This document shows, in pieces, positions 49,507-59,450 of a stretch of 64,000 nucleotides of DNA. Position 1 is the stretch's first letter. Every line of letters begins with the position of its first letter. The notes below the pieces were generated by a model. That model ran no database searches. It worked only from the letters and a program-made list of their open reading frames with translations, and was not told the origin of the DNA. Origin of the DNA: Antarcticibacterium sp. 1MA-6-2 (GTDB lineage: Bacteria; Bacteroidota; Bacteroidia; Flavobacteriales; Flavobacteriaceae); NCBI RefSeq assembly GCF_021535135.1, contig NZ_CP091036.1:2914001-2978000 (forward strand), written 5' to 3'. A program made the translations under genes and the position numbers.

Positions 49507-50397
49507 TTGTTTTCTAAACTCTACACTCCAATAGTGAAAGAAAAATCTTCTCCTTCCCTCAACGAGGTATATTACGTTTGTAAAGATCACACAGTTTCTG
49601 GTGAAAAATTCAAGTTGATTTTTGATCCACAAACAGAGATGTTGGTAACTCATCCGCGTCCGCAGGCAGATGAGCTTCCTGCTTATTACGAAAGTCCGAA
49701 ATACATTTCACATACAGATTCCAGGAAAACCTTGACTGATAAACTATATCAGAAAGTAAAAAAATACATGCTCGTTAAGAAATTGAGGTGGATTGAAAAG
49801 AAGGTTCCTAAGAAGGGGAGAATCTTGGATATTGGAGCAGGAACGGGTGATTTTCTTTTTGAAGCCAGGAGCAGAGGGTGGAGGATAAATGGAATTGAGC
49901 CGAGTGAGGCGGCGAGAAAAAAAGCCTCTGAAAAAAATGTGAAACTTTCTCTTGATGCCACAAATTTTAAGTCGGAAAAATTTGATGTTATTACACTTTG
50001 GCATGTTCTGGAACATGTCCCAGATCTGAGAAGTCAAATTATAGAAATTGAACATCTACTTAAAAAAAATGGTTTGCTCGTTATTGCCGTCCCAAATTTT
50101 CAAAGTTATGATGCGAGGTACTACAAAGAATATTGGGCCGCCTTTGATGTTCCCCGTCACCTTTGGCATTTTTCTCAAAATAGCTTTAGACATCTTTTAG
50201 CTGGAACAAGTTTGAAACAAACCGATTTAAAACCTCTTATTTTTGATTCGTTTTATGTAAGCCTGCTTTCTGAAAAATATAAAACTGGTAACACAAACTT
50301 TTTACGGGCCCTATACACTGGCTTGAAATCAAATTATCGAGCCCGGTTCTCTTCGGACTACTCCTCCATTGCATATTTCTTCAGGAAATTAGGTTAA
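49507..50397 (+). CDS. Class I SAM-dependent methyltransferase
   Basis: 296 residues; a TTG start at 49507 is assumed because no ATG precedes the conserved V-C-K-D-H-T-V-S-G region. SAM motif I ILDIGAGTGDFL lies near residue 105, motif II/III FDVITLWHVLEHV and LLKKNGLLVIAVPN follow, as in UbiE/Methyltransf_11 types. Substrate unknown; the N-terminal D-H-T-V-S-G is a frequent feature of flavobacterial members. Intact. Confidence 0.82.
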   Translation: MFSKLYTPIVKEKSSPSLNEVYYVCKDHTVSGEKFKLIFDPQTEMLVTHPRPQADELPAYYESPKYISHTDSRKTLTDKLYQKVKKYMLVKKLRWIEKKVPKKGRILDIGAGTGDFLFEARSRGWRINGIEPSEAARKKASEKNVKLSLDATNFKSEKFDVITLWHVLEHVPDLRSQIIEIEHLLKKNGLLVIAVPNFQSYDARYYKEYWAAFDVPRHLWHFSQNSFRHLLAGTSLKQTDLKPLIFDSFYVSLLSEKYKTGNTNFLRALYTGLKSNYRARFSSDYSSIAYFFRKLG

Positions 50398-50593
50398 AAG
50401 TCCAAATAAGCGTTTTTAAGGAGAGTTATCTACTTGAAACAGGTAAACTATAGTTCCATTTAAAATTTCACCCTTAAATCCTTTCTAAATCAATAGAATT
50501 TTATTCTGAAACTTTATTAATACAATCGGCACCATAGATTTTTCTTATGAAAAGGAAAAATTAAAAATATAATCTAATCCACACATACTTTAT

Positions 50594-50601
50594 TACTTTT
50601 G
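50594..50601 (+). promoter_or_regulatory. Putative -7 box of the ompH promoter
   Basis: TACTTTTG fits TAnnTTTG, 22 bp before ATG 50624. The remainder of the 226-bp gap after the methyltransferase shows nothing else. Confidence 0.45.
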
Positions 50602-50623
50602 CTGTAAAATAAATTTTAACAAC

Positions 50624-51139
50624 ATGAAAAAAATAATTTTGGTTCTTTTAGTTGCAGCCGGAATGGTAAGTTGTAACGAACAAAAAACCGCTTACGTTGA
50701 CACAACAAGATTAATTAAAGAATATTCTGAAATGCAGGAGGTGGAAGCAAAATTCAACACCCGCTCTGATCAGGTTAAGACCGAACTGGATTCCCTAGCA
50801 AGAACTTTTCAAATGGAAGTTCAGGAATACCAACAGAATATGAATAGTATGTCTACTACTCAAAGACAGGAAAAAGAAGAAGAACTTATGCGTAAGCAGC
50901 AAACCATTCAACAACAGCAGCAAAGAATGGGGAATCAACTACGCCAGGAAAGCGATGTGGTTATAGATTCTATTGTAACCAAAGTAAAAGATTACGTGCA
51001 GGACTATGGTAAGGAAAACAACTACACCTATATTTTTGGATCCAATGAATCTGCAAACATAATGTACGCTGAAGAAGGACTTGATATTACAGAAGAAGTA
51101 CTTCAAAAATTGAACGACAGCTACAAGAAGCCTGAATAA
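50624..51139 (+). CDS. OmpH/Skp-family periplasmic chaperone lipoprotein
   Basis: 171 residues; lipobox GMVSC puts the lipidated Cys at residue 17. The Skp pattern starts with TAYVDTTRLIKEYSEM, followed by long Gln/Glu helices (residues 40-115, coiled-coil tentacles) and the closing NYTYIFGSNESANIMYAEEGLDIT. Escorts outer-membrane proteins through the periplasm. Alone, ended by a strong terminator. Confidence 0.88.
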   Translation: MKKIILVLLVAAGMVSCNEQKTAYVDTTRLIKEYSEMQEVEAKFNTRSDQVKTELDSLARTFQMEVQEYQQNMNSMSTTQRQEKEEELMRKQQTIQQQQQRMGNQLRQESDVVIDSIVTKVKDYVQDYGKENNYTYIFGSNESANIMYAEEGLDITEEVLQKLNDSYKKPE

Positions 51140-51156
51140 TAAGCTTTAAGTATTTT

Positions 51157-51186
51157 AAAAAAGCTCCATTTATGGGGCTTTTTTAA
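51157..51186 (+). terminator. Rho-independent terminator after ompH
   Basis: Stem AAAAAAGCTCC / GGGGCTTTTTT with one G-T pair and a 6-base loop, then T/A-rich sequence. It starts 18 bp after the stop and lies between convergent genes. Confidence 0.88.
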
Positions 51187-51187
51187 A

Positions 51188-51585
51188 TTAAGACATTATG
51201 TATACTCCGAAGATCACCACGATAAAATAACCCACAATTGTAAAAGCACCTGCATAATCTTTTGCAACTCTTTGCCCAAACAGCAGCATCAACAGCGTAA
51301 TCCCGGCAAGGATGCTTAAGCATAAAGAGCAATGTCTATAAGGTTGTAAAGCAGGAGCTGTCCAATTCCTACCAGCGCTAGAATTCCGGAAAGGACTTCT
51401 AGAACCAAAATTATTCCCAGCATAAGGGGAACCTGTCCCGCTAGAAAAGTTTTTGAAAAATGACCTTTTAGCCAACCAAGGTTGCCTTTCCAATCTGTGA
51501 GTTTGTCTATTCCCGATTGTAGAAAAGTGATCGCAATAAAAAGAAGGATAAGGACTTCGGTTATATGAACTTGTAGTTGTTCCAT
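51188..51585 (-). CDS. DoxX-family membrane protein (one lesion)
   Basis: About 131 residues with four hydrophobic segments. The N-terminal frame reads FLQSGIDKLTDWKGNLGWLK and ends in a stop at the lesion. GCTTAAGC (51314-51321) read as GCCGGC gives L-Y-A-G-I-L-A-G-I-T-L-L and a continuous C-terminal helix F-I-V-V-I-F-G-V. The Lys in S-G-I-D-K fits DoxX-type proteins. Role in Bacteroidota unclear (quinone or thiol chemistry in some relatives). Confidence 0.78.
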
Positions 51586-51595
51586 TAGAAAATCG

Positions 51596-52751
51596 TTAAG
51601 CCGCTTTTTTATGAAGTAGACGCGTTAGTTTAATTGAAAGATCTGTGAGAATTATTTTTGAATTTCCATTTCGCTCAATATGGTAAATGGCGTCTTCAAT
51701 TTCTCCTGTAATTCCTTTTATATTCAGGCTGTTTACAAAAGGAGCAAATTTCTCTAATTTAAAATCTTTAGAATGTAATTGCATATAAATTAGGTCCCTG
51801 GAATTATAATTTGCCAGCAAAGCCTGGCGAAAAAATCCAAGGCAATAGAGAAGAAAACTCTTTTGAGTTTCTCTTCCCATAGAAGCAATTTCATCACTCC
51901 AACTAATTAAATCAAGAATAGAAGCTTTATTTCCCCGGGCTTTAAATGCCGTTCTCACCCAATTAATAAATAAAGTTTCAAACTGCTCATCCCCAGCATC
52001 TTTGTGAAGTAAATGCAAAGCCTTTGCAAAACTACCATTTGCCTGTACTGCAATATTTTTAGAAGTAGATGCATCCAAACCGTGTTTTTCTCTTAATTCT
52101 TCCGCAATTATGGCTTCAGCCAGGGGAGGAAAACGAAGGATCTGGCACCTAGCTTTTGATGGTTTGGATAATTTGTTCTTCGTCTTCAGCAATGAGAAGG
52201 AATAAAGTTTTATCAGGCGGTTCTTCAATAAGCTTCAAAAGTTTATTGGAACTGGATGTATTCATTTTATCAGCCATCCAAATCAGCATCACCTTAAAGC
52301 CACCTTCATAAGATTTTAAGGAAAGAGATTTTAAGATCTCCTGGGCTTCATCCACCCCAATTTGTCCCTGCTTATTTTCTATTCCAATTCTTTGATACCA
52401 GTCAAATAAACTTCCATAAGGATCTTCCTTAATAAATTTTCTCCAGGAGTCAAGGAAGTTGTTAGAAACAGGGTGAGATTTAATTTGATCGTTTGTTGCA
52501 ACTGGGAATGCAAAATGTAAATCGGGATGAGCGAGGTTATTAAAGCGTAAATTACACGCAGAATTCCCGAAATTATTTTCCTGCCCTGTGTTTCCGCACA
52601 AAATATATTGTGCATATGCAATTGCCATAGGAAGTAAACCGCTGCCGTGATTACCAATAAATAGCTGGGCATGTGGGATTCTTCCTCTATCGGCCGTAGT
52701 GGTTAAATGGTTTTTTATATGAGGTAAACCAAGGACTTCAGAAAAAAGCAT
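51596..52751 (-). CDS. holB: DNA polymerase III delta-prime subunit (one lesion)
   Basis: Clamp-loader subunit, about 384 residues. I start at M-L-F-S-E-V-L-G-L-P (52751), where the family begins. Visible: HAQLFIGNHGSG (nucleotide-fold loop), QIGVDEAQEILKSLSLKS, SSSNKLLKLIEEPP. The frame breaks at 52147-52153: minus-strand GCTAGGT read as GCCGGT gives T-I-K-S-R-C-Q-I-L-R-F-P-P, the expected conserved S-R-C segment. Essential for replication, so the break is not believed to be real. Divergent from pgk. Confidence 0.9.
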
Positions 52752-52881
52752 AAGCAAAGATAAAATATATCTACACTTTATATCTTCAGAAAAAATTATA
52801 TTTGTATTAGACACATATTAATGAAATAATCTGCAATTGTTCCGGCAGAAATTTAGGAACGCATAAATTTTAAACTGAACT

Positions 52882-54067
52882 ATGAAGACAATAGACGATT
52901 TTAATTTCAAGAATAAAAAAGCACTAATTAGAGTAGATTTTAATGTGCTTAGTAAGCAACGGGGAAGTTGGAGATACTACCCGTATTGAAGCTGCAAAAC
53001 CTACGATTTTAAAAGTTCTTGAGGATGGGGGAAGTGTAATACTTATGTCTCACCTTGGAAGACCTGAAGGGAAGGAAGCAAAATATTCTTTGGAACAAAT
53101 TGTTGATACTGTCTCACAGGTTTTAGGTGTAAAGACCAAATTCGTAAATGATTGTGTAGGCGAAGAAGCTGAAAAAGCAGCAGAAAGTCTTCAACCAGGG
53201 GAAGTGCTTCTTCTGGAAAATCTTAGATTCTACGATGAAGAAACAGAAGGAGACAAAACTTTTTCTGAAAATCTTTCAAAGTTAGGTGACATTTATATAA
53301 ATGATGCCTTTGGAACCGCACACCGGGCTCATGCTTCCACAACGATTGTGGCAAAGTATTTTGATGATAAATGTTTTGGCTATCTTCTTCAAAAAGAGAT
53401 TGAAAGCCTTAATAAAGTTCTAAGATCTGCAGAGAAACCTGTCACCGCAATCCTGGGAGGTGCCAAAGTTTCTTCTAAAATTACGGTGATTGAAAATATA
53501 TTGGATAAGGTGGATCATTTAATAATTGGAGGCGGAATGGCCTTTACATTTATTAAAGCTAAAGGGGGGAATGTAGGTGACTCCCTTGTTGAGGAAGATA
53601 AGCAGGAATTGGCTCTGGAAATTTTAAGATCTGCTGAAGAAAAAGGGGTGAAGATCCATCTTCCGCAGGATTCTGTTATTGCTGATGATTTTTCAGAAAA
53701 TGCAAAAAAAGATGTTACTCCTACCAATGCTATTCCTGCGGGATGGATGGGGCTTGACGCAGGACCCAGAACAATAGAAAATTTCTCCGGGGTAATTGCT
53801 GAATCAAAAACCATTTTATGGAATGGTCCGGTTGGAGTGTTTGAAATGGATGCCTTCTCAAATGGAACAATTAAAATTGGGGAAGCCATAGGAAAAGCGA
53901 CTAAAAACGGTGCTTTTTCACTTGTTGGTGGTGGAGACTCAGTATCTGCCGTGAAGAAATTTAATCTTGAAGATCAAATGAGTTATGTCTCTACTGGCGG
54001 AGGTGCTATGCTTGAAATGCTGGAAGGAAAATCTTTACCTGGAATAGATGCTATTTCACAACAATAA
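52882..54067 (+). CDS. pgk: Phosphoglycerate kinase (one lesion)
   Basis: Glycolytic kinase, about 395 residues when joined. ATG 52882 gives M-K-T-I-D-D-F-N-F, then RVDFNV. The frame breaks at 52947-52953; GCTTAGT read as GCCGGT gives F-N-V-P-V-S-N-G-E-V, restoring the invariant N-V-P. Downstream: SHLGRPEG, LLENLRFYDEE, NDAFGTAHRAH, LGGAKVSSKI, and the nucleotide site GGGDSVSAVKKF. Single-copy core gene, so the break is read as an artefact. Confidence 0.95.
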
Positions 54068-54114
54068 ACCGGAAAATACGTTTAATTTCTTTTTTTGTAT
54101 TTTATGATGAGTCT

Positions 54115-55710
54115 ATGAAAAAAATACTCTCTTTCCTTATTTTCCTTGTGGCTTTCGGAGTTTGTGGACAAACCTCGGAGAAAAAAAGGAAGCCAGTAAG
54201 TCGGAGGCTAAAAAAGCCAATTTTAGAGTTCAGGTTTTCAAAAAATCGGGAGAAGAAGAGATAAAACTTCAGGAGGCAGATCCTGAATTTAAGAAGAGGC
54301 TACCAATATCGGCTAAAGTTGAAAAGGCAGAACTTGTAGATCTAAAAGATCTTCCCCGTGCTGCCGATATAGATTCGGTTTGGAAGGCGGAGCTTTTAAA
54401 TTCAGATCTTTTTGAAAAGATGCAGTCACAGATCCTGGAGCAGGACTATTCTGAAGTTGTTTATAAAGAATTACCTACAGATACTCTTAAGGCAAGGCTG
54501 GCAAGGCTTAACGCCCGCACTCCTTTTAACGTGGAATATAACCCGATCCTGGAGAGTGTGATCAAATCCTACTTAAAGCGCAATAAAAAATCCATGGAGC
54601 GCTTGATGGCGTTAAGTGAATATTATTTCCCATTATTTGAGCAGCACCTGGACAGGCAGGACGTACCTCTGGAAATAAAATATCTTGCTATTGTGGAATC
54701 TGCGCTTAATCCCCGTGCAAAATCTCACATGGGGGCTACTGGATTATGGCAGTTTATGTTTACCACTAAGCAAGATGCACGGGCTTGATGTAAGTTCTTA
54801 TGTAGACGAGCGAATGGATCCTGCAAAATCCACCAAGGCTGCTGCAGATTATCTTGCAGCTTTGTATCGAACATTTGGTGACTGGGATCTTGTGCTGGCC
54901 AGCTACAATTCAGGCCCGGGAAATGTTTCGAAAGCTATGCGAAGAAGTGGTGGATCCACGAACTACTGGGATCTAAGACCGTATTTACCCCGGGAAACAG
55001 CAGGTTATGTGCTTACTTTTCTAGCCACTCTTTATTTATTTGAATATGCAGAAGAGCATGATTTCCAGCCCAACTTACCGGAAATTGCTTTTTTTGAGAC
55101 AGATACGATCCACGTGAAACAACTGCTTAATTTTGAGCAGATCACCAAAGTAACCGGAGTCGAAAAAGAAATGCTTCAGTTTCTTAACCCCAGTTACAAA
55201 CTTGATATAATTCCTTATATAAAAGATGAAGCTTACGCTTTGCGTTTACCCAGATCCAGTGTCGGCATATTTGTTAACAATGAAGATGAAATCTATAATT
55301 TCACAAAAGCAGAGTTAGCTGAAAAGGAAAAGGAACTTCCAAAATATATAGCAGCAGAAGAGAAGGTAAGGTACAAGGTAAAAAACGGGGATTATCTGGG
55401 TAAAATTGCTCAGAAATATGGCGTGGGAATAAGTAGTATTAAAAGCTGGAATAACCTGCGAGGAAATAGCCTGAGGGTAGGACAGTACTTAACAATTTAC
55501 CCAAGAACTTCTGTCTCTCTGGCAGAAACCGCATCAGAAAGTACTACCAAAGGTTCTTCATCAAATGTATATACCGTCAAGAGAGGAGATTCCCTTTGGA
55601 GCATTTCAAAGAAGTTTCCGGGAATTACGGTACAAAATTTGAAGAGTTGGAATAGTATATCAGATAATAATCTCAAACCTGGGATGGTCCTGAAACTTTC
55701 AAGGGGCTAA
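54115..55710 (+). CDS. MltD-like lytic murein transglycosylase with two LysM domains (two lesions)
   Basis: Periplasmic cell-wall enzyme, about 531 residues. ATG 54115 gives a signal peptide (FLIFLVAFGVCGQ). The frame breaks in a run of seven A at about 54181 (eight A restores E-K-K-K-E-A-S-K). It breaks again at 54765-54771 (ACTAAGC to ACCGGC gives F-M-F-T-T-G-K-M-H-G-L-D). Catalytic Glu sits in YLAIVESALNPRAKS with GATGLWQFM after it; SYNSGPGN follows. Two LysM repeats (VKNGDYLGKIAQKYGV, VKRGDSLWSISKKFPG) form the C-terminus. A weak parS-like string lies at 55106. Confidence 0.92.
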
Positions 55711-55734
55711 ACCAAAATTGGAAAAATTTTATTT

Positions 55735-56712
55735 ATGAAGAATATAATATTCTTAGCTGCTCTATTTGTCTTAATGCTGAGCTGTAAAGGCTCCGGTGAA
55801 GAAGAAAAACTTGTTTTAACGAGCTCATCAGGAAACATTAACAATATTTCGGTCGTGGTAGACAATGAAAATTGGGAAGGTTCGATTGGTGAAGCCTTAA
55901 GAAACAATTTAGCGGCCCCTGTAGATGGTTTACCTCAGGATGAGCCGCTATTCTCTTTAAACCAAATGCCACCTGAATCTTTTAAAGGATTTGTTCGTAA
56001 AAACCGCCTATTCGTAAAAATTGAAGAAGGAAAAAATGCAGGTTTTAAGGTTTTTAATGATCCATTTGCACAACCACAGCGAGGTGTATTGATCACAGGA
56101 CAAAATTCCCAGGAGATAGTTGAACAGATAAACCAAAATTCTGAAGAACTTATTAAAGCTTTTAAAAATACAGAGATTGAAGAAAAACAAAGGAGGATAA
56201 GGAAATCCTTAAAAGATGACTCCCGGCTTAAGGAACAAATGGGTATATCAATGAAATTTCCCACGGCCTATAGATATGCAGTTGAGGATGATGATTTCTT
56301 CTGGATTAGAAAAGATATTCCAAAAGGAATGATGGAAATAATGGTATATGAAGTTCCAATGAACGTTATTGAAAAAGACACTAACATAATCGGTAATATC
56401 ATAAGAATGAGAGATTCTATAGGAGAAGCTCACATTCCGGGTCCTGTAGAGGGAAGTTATATGATTACAGAGGAAGCTTATGCGCCCTATTTATTCCATT
56501 CTCAACTGGATGGAAAATTCGCGTATGAAACCAGAGGTACCTGGGAAGTGAAGAATGCATTTATGGCTGGCCCGTTTCTAAACTATGCAGTACGGGATTC
56601 CGTGAATAACAGGTATGTGATCCTGGAAGGTTTCGCCTTTTCTCCTGCAACAGCGAAAAGAGATAATATGTTTGAACTGGAGGCTATTTTAAGATCTGCC
56701 GAATTTGAATAA
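55735..56712 (+). CDS. DUF4837-family lipoprotein
   Basis: 325 residues, intact; lipobox LMLSC with Cys near residue 17. Contains a repeated-looking layout of ISVVVDNENWEGSIGEALR (start) and WIRKDIPKGMMEIMVYEVP (middle), as I recall for DUF4837 proteins of Bacteroidota. Function unknown. Twenty-four bp after the transglycosylase, so likely in the same transcript and linked to the cell envelope. Confidence 0.78.
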   Translation: MKNIIFLAALFVLMLSCKGSGEEEKLVLTSSSGNINNISVVVDNENWEGSIGEALRNNLAAPVDGLPQDEPLFSLNQMPPESFKGFVRKNRLFVKIEEGKNAGFKVFNDPFAQPQRGVLITGQNSQEIVEQINQNSEELIKAFKNTEIEEKQRRIRKSLKDDSRLKEQMGISMKFPTAYRYAVEDDDFFWIRKDIPKGMMEIMVYEVPMNVIEKDTNIIGNIIRMRDSIGEAHIPGPVEGSYMITEEAYAPYLFHSQLDGKFAYETRGTWEVKNAFMAGPFLNYAVRDSVNNRYVILEGFAFSPATAKRDNMFELEAILRSAEFE

Positions 56713-56713
56713 A

Positions 56714-56741
56714 AAAAAGCCCAATTTTCATTGGGCTTTTT
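56714..56741. terminator. Bidirectional rho-independent terminator
   Basis: Perfect stem AAAAAGCCCAA / TTGGGCTTTTT with a 6-base loop, A-run before and T-run after, between the convergent DUF4837 and tatA genes. Confidence 0.92.
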
Positions 56742-56760
56742 AAATATAACTTGATTTTAT

Positions 56761-56955
56761 TTAATGTTTCTCTTCTGAGACTTTTTTGGTCTCGTCTGTA
56801 TCTTCTTTAGAAGCATCCTTAAATTCCTTAATACCGCTACCCAAACCTCTCATCAATTCAGGTATTTTACGACCTCCAAACAACAACAATATTACCACCA
56901 CAATCAGTATAATCTGTGGAGCACCTATAGCAAGGGGTAAAATAAATAATTCCAT
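56761..56955 (-). CDS. tatA: Sec-independent translocase subunit TatA/E
   Basis: 64 residues counted from M-E-L-F-I-L-P-L (56955); an upstream in-frame ATG at 56976 adds seven residues. One membrane helix ([15 protein letters not shown]) followed by the hinge [21 protein letters not shown] and a charged tail. TatA polymers form the twin-arginine export pore, consistent with the Tat-signal GH109 at 12696. Intact. Confidence 0.93.
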   Translation of the reverse strand: MELFILPLAIGAPQIILIVVVILLLFGGRKIPELMRGLGSGIKEFKDASKEDTDETKKVSEEKH

Positions 56956-57041
56956 AACAAAATATTTAGAATACAAACTTACTAAGAATTCATCAATTTA
57001 AACCTTTAGTCGTATTAAATAGTATAAATTTAACTTTGTAC

Positions 57042-57049
57042 TATCTTTG
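57042..57049 (+). promoter_or_regulatory. Putative -7 box of the M23 peptidase promoter
   Basis: TATCTTTG fits TAnnTTTG, 17 bp before ATG 57067. A second match, TAACTTTG, lies at 57031-57038, so the exact start is open. Confidence 0.45.
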
Positions 57050-57066
57050 CGAGTGCAGCAATTATC

Positions 57067-57937
57067 ATGGCAGAAAAGAAGAGAAATAAGAAGAAATTCA
57101 CCAGGAAGTTATTACATAAATACCGCCTGGTAATTTTAAATGAAGATACTTTTGAAGAGAGGCTTTCCTTTAAACTCACAAAATTAAATGTGTTTGTAGT
57201 GGTCACTCTCAGTGCAATTTTACTTATTGCAGGCACAACTTATCTAATTGCTTTCACAGGTTTAAGAGAATATATTCCGGGATATTCTTCCGCAGCATTA
57301 AAACGACAGGCGACAGAGCTGGCTTATAAAACCGATTCTCTCCAAACGGAACTTTTACTTAACAATCAGTATTACGAATCAATAAAAAGAGTTTTAACCG
57401 GAGATTTGGAACCTACAGCTTTGAACAGGGACTCCCTGGCCCGGGAATATCAAACAGACCCTTCTTTGCTGAATGTCGCACCCTCCAGGGCAGATTCTTT
57501 ATTAAGAGAAGAAGTAGCCCAGGAAGATAAATACAACCTCCTGGAGACTGCGGGATCATCTATTGAGTTTGCACTATTCCCTCCTGTTAAAGGCTCTATT
57601 ACAGAAGGATACGATCTAAGAAGCTAAGCATTATGCAGTAGATATTGTTGTTGCCAAAAACGCTCCTGTTAAGGCAGTTGCAGATGGCAGAGTAATTTTT
57701 GCTGAATGGAGCGCGGCCACGGGATTTGTTATAATTATTGAACATGATTACGGCTTATTATCAGTTTACAAGCACAACTCTTCCCTTACCAAAGAGCAAG
57801 GGGATCTTGTGAGGGCAGGGGAGGTAATAGCTGCAGGCGGTTCAACAGGAGAATTAAGTACTAGTCCACATCTTCATTTTGAATTGTGGAATGAAGGAAA
57901 CCCGGTAAACCCTAAAGATTATATTGATTTTGAATAA
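57067..57937 (+). CDS. M23-family (LytM) metallopeptidase, membrane anchored (one frame lesion, one missense)
   Basis: About 289 residues: basic cytosolic start, one membrane helix (VFVVVTLSAILLIAGTTYLIA, near residue 45), a linker, then a LytM domain. The frame breaks at 57623-57629: GCTAAGC read as GCCGGC gives D-L-R-S-R-H-Y-A-V-D-I-V, with the H-x-x-x-D zinc ligands. The closing motif reads S-T-S-P-H-L-H-F-E where the family has S-T-G-P-H-L-H-F-E; ACTAGT (57860-57865) read as ACCGGT would restore the Gly. Cuts peptidoglycan cross-links or activates amidases. Confidence 0.88.
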
Positions 57938-57943
57938 TTATCT

Positions 57944-59447
57944 ATGTCGATAAAGTCCTTTTCAGCAAAAATTTTTGCGCGATACATCCGAAAACAAATT
58001 GACAGCTGGGCATCACGGCCTGTGGAAGTGCAGGAAGAAACATTCAAGGAGTTAATTAGAAAAGGAGCGTCCACAGTCTTTGGCAAGGACCACGATTTTG
58101 AGAATATTAAGAGTTACGAAGACTATAGAAAAAGAGTTCCTATTAGAGATTATGAGGAATTAAAGCCCTATGTGGACAGGGTGGTGGCCGGAGAAGAAAA
58201 TATTCTCTGGCCGGGAAAGCCATTGTACTATGCCAAAACCAGCGGAACTACCAGTGGTGCCAAGTATATTCCCCTTACAAAAGATTCAATGCCAACCCAT
58301 ATTAACGCGGCGCGGAATGCTATACTCTGCTACATTGCCGAGACTGGCAAAGCAGGATTTGTGGATGGCAAAATGATCTTTTTGCAGGGAAGTCCTGAAA
58401 TGACTGAGAAAAATGGGGTAAAACTAGGTCGACTTTCGGGGATAGTGGCGCATTACGTAAGCGTATCTTCAAAAGAACAGACTCCCCAGCTGGGAAACTA
58501 ATTGTATTGAGGATTGGGAAACAAAAGTAGATGCAATTGTAGAAGAGACCAGGAATGAGAATATGACTGTAATTAGCGGGATTCCTTCCTGGGTGCAGAT
58601 GTATTTTGAGCGTCTAAAGGAAAAAACAGGAAAAAAAATAGGAGATCTTTTTCCAAATTTTAATCTCTTTATCTACGGGGGAGTAAATTATGAGCCATAC
58701 AGGGCAAAATTTGAGAATCTCATTGGCAGAAAAGTAGACAGTATAGAATTATACCCTGCTTCGGAAGGTTTTTTTGCTTTTCAGGATAAGCAGGAGGATA
58801 AGGGAATGTTGCTTCAGTTAAAATCAGGGATTTTTTACGAATTTGTTAAAGCAGAAGAATTTTTCGAAGAAAACCCACGACGTTTATCAATAGGAGAGGT
58901 AGAAAAGGGTGTGAATTATGTAATGATCATTTCTACTACCGCAGGTCTATGGGCTTACAATATTGGTGATACTATTCAATTTACATCCATTAAGCCTTAC
59001 AAGGTGGTAGTTTCAGGCAGAATAAAACATTTTATTTCGGCTTTTGGGGAACATGTAATCGCAAAAGAGGTTGAGGAGGCGATGCAGGAGGCCACAGAGG
59101 CAACAGGAGCTCAAATTTCAGAATTTACCGTGGCACCTCAAATAACACCTCCCGGAGAGGAACTGCCTTATCATGAATGGTTCATAGAGTTTGAAAAAGA
59201 ACCTTCAGATTTGAAAAAATTTAATTTAATTCTTGATAAAAGCCTTCAGAAGCAAAACTCTTATTATTTAGATCTTATTGAAGGAAAAATTCTTCAGCAG
59301 TTAAAAATCAGTAAAATCCCCAGGGATGGCTTTCAGCAGTATATGAAATCCATAGGAAAACTGGGTGGACAAAATAAACTTCCACGGCTTTCTAACGACA
59401 GGAAAATAGCCGATCAACTGGAAATTATCATAAAAAATCAGAAATAA
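57944..59447 (+). CDS. GH3-family acyl-adenylate ligase (auxin-responsive GH3-like), one lesion
   Basis: About 500 residues. Plant GH3 enzymes adenylate a carboxylic acid and join it to an amino acid; bacterial substrates are mostly unknown. ATP-binding loop YAKTSGTTSGAKYIPLT near residue 92, then LYPASEGFFAFQ and the C-terminal VVSGRIKHFISAFGEHV. The frame breaks at about 58487-58497: CTGGGAAACT with one G too many; CTGGAAACT restores Q-L-E-T-N-C-I-E-D-W-E-T-K. Six bp after the M23 gene and three before the next gene, suggesting one operon. Confidence 0.85.
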
Positions 59448-59450
59448 AAT

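Noticed and set aside
55106..55121. Third parS site in the transglycosylase gene (CGATCCACGTGAAACA)
   Set aside because: One half-site is good but the other has two or three mismatches, and the sequence encodes I-H-V-K-Q in frame. Too weak to list as a feature.
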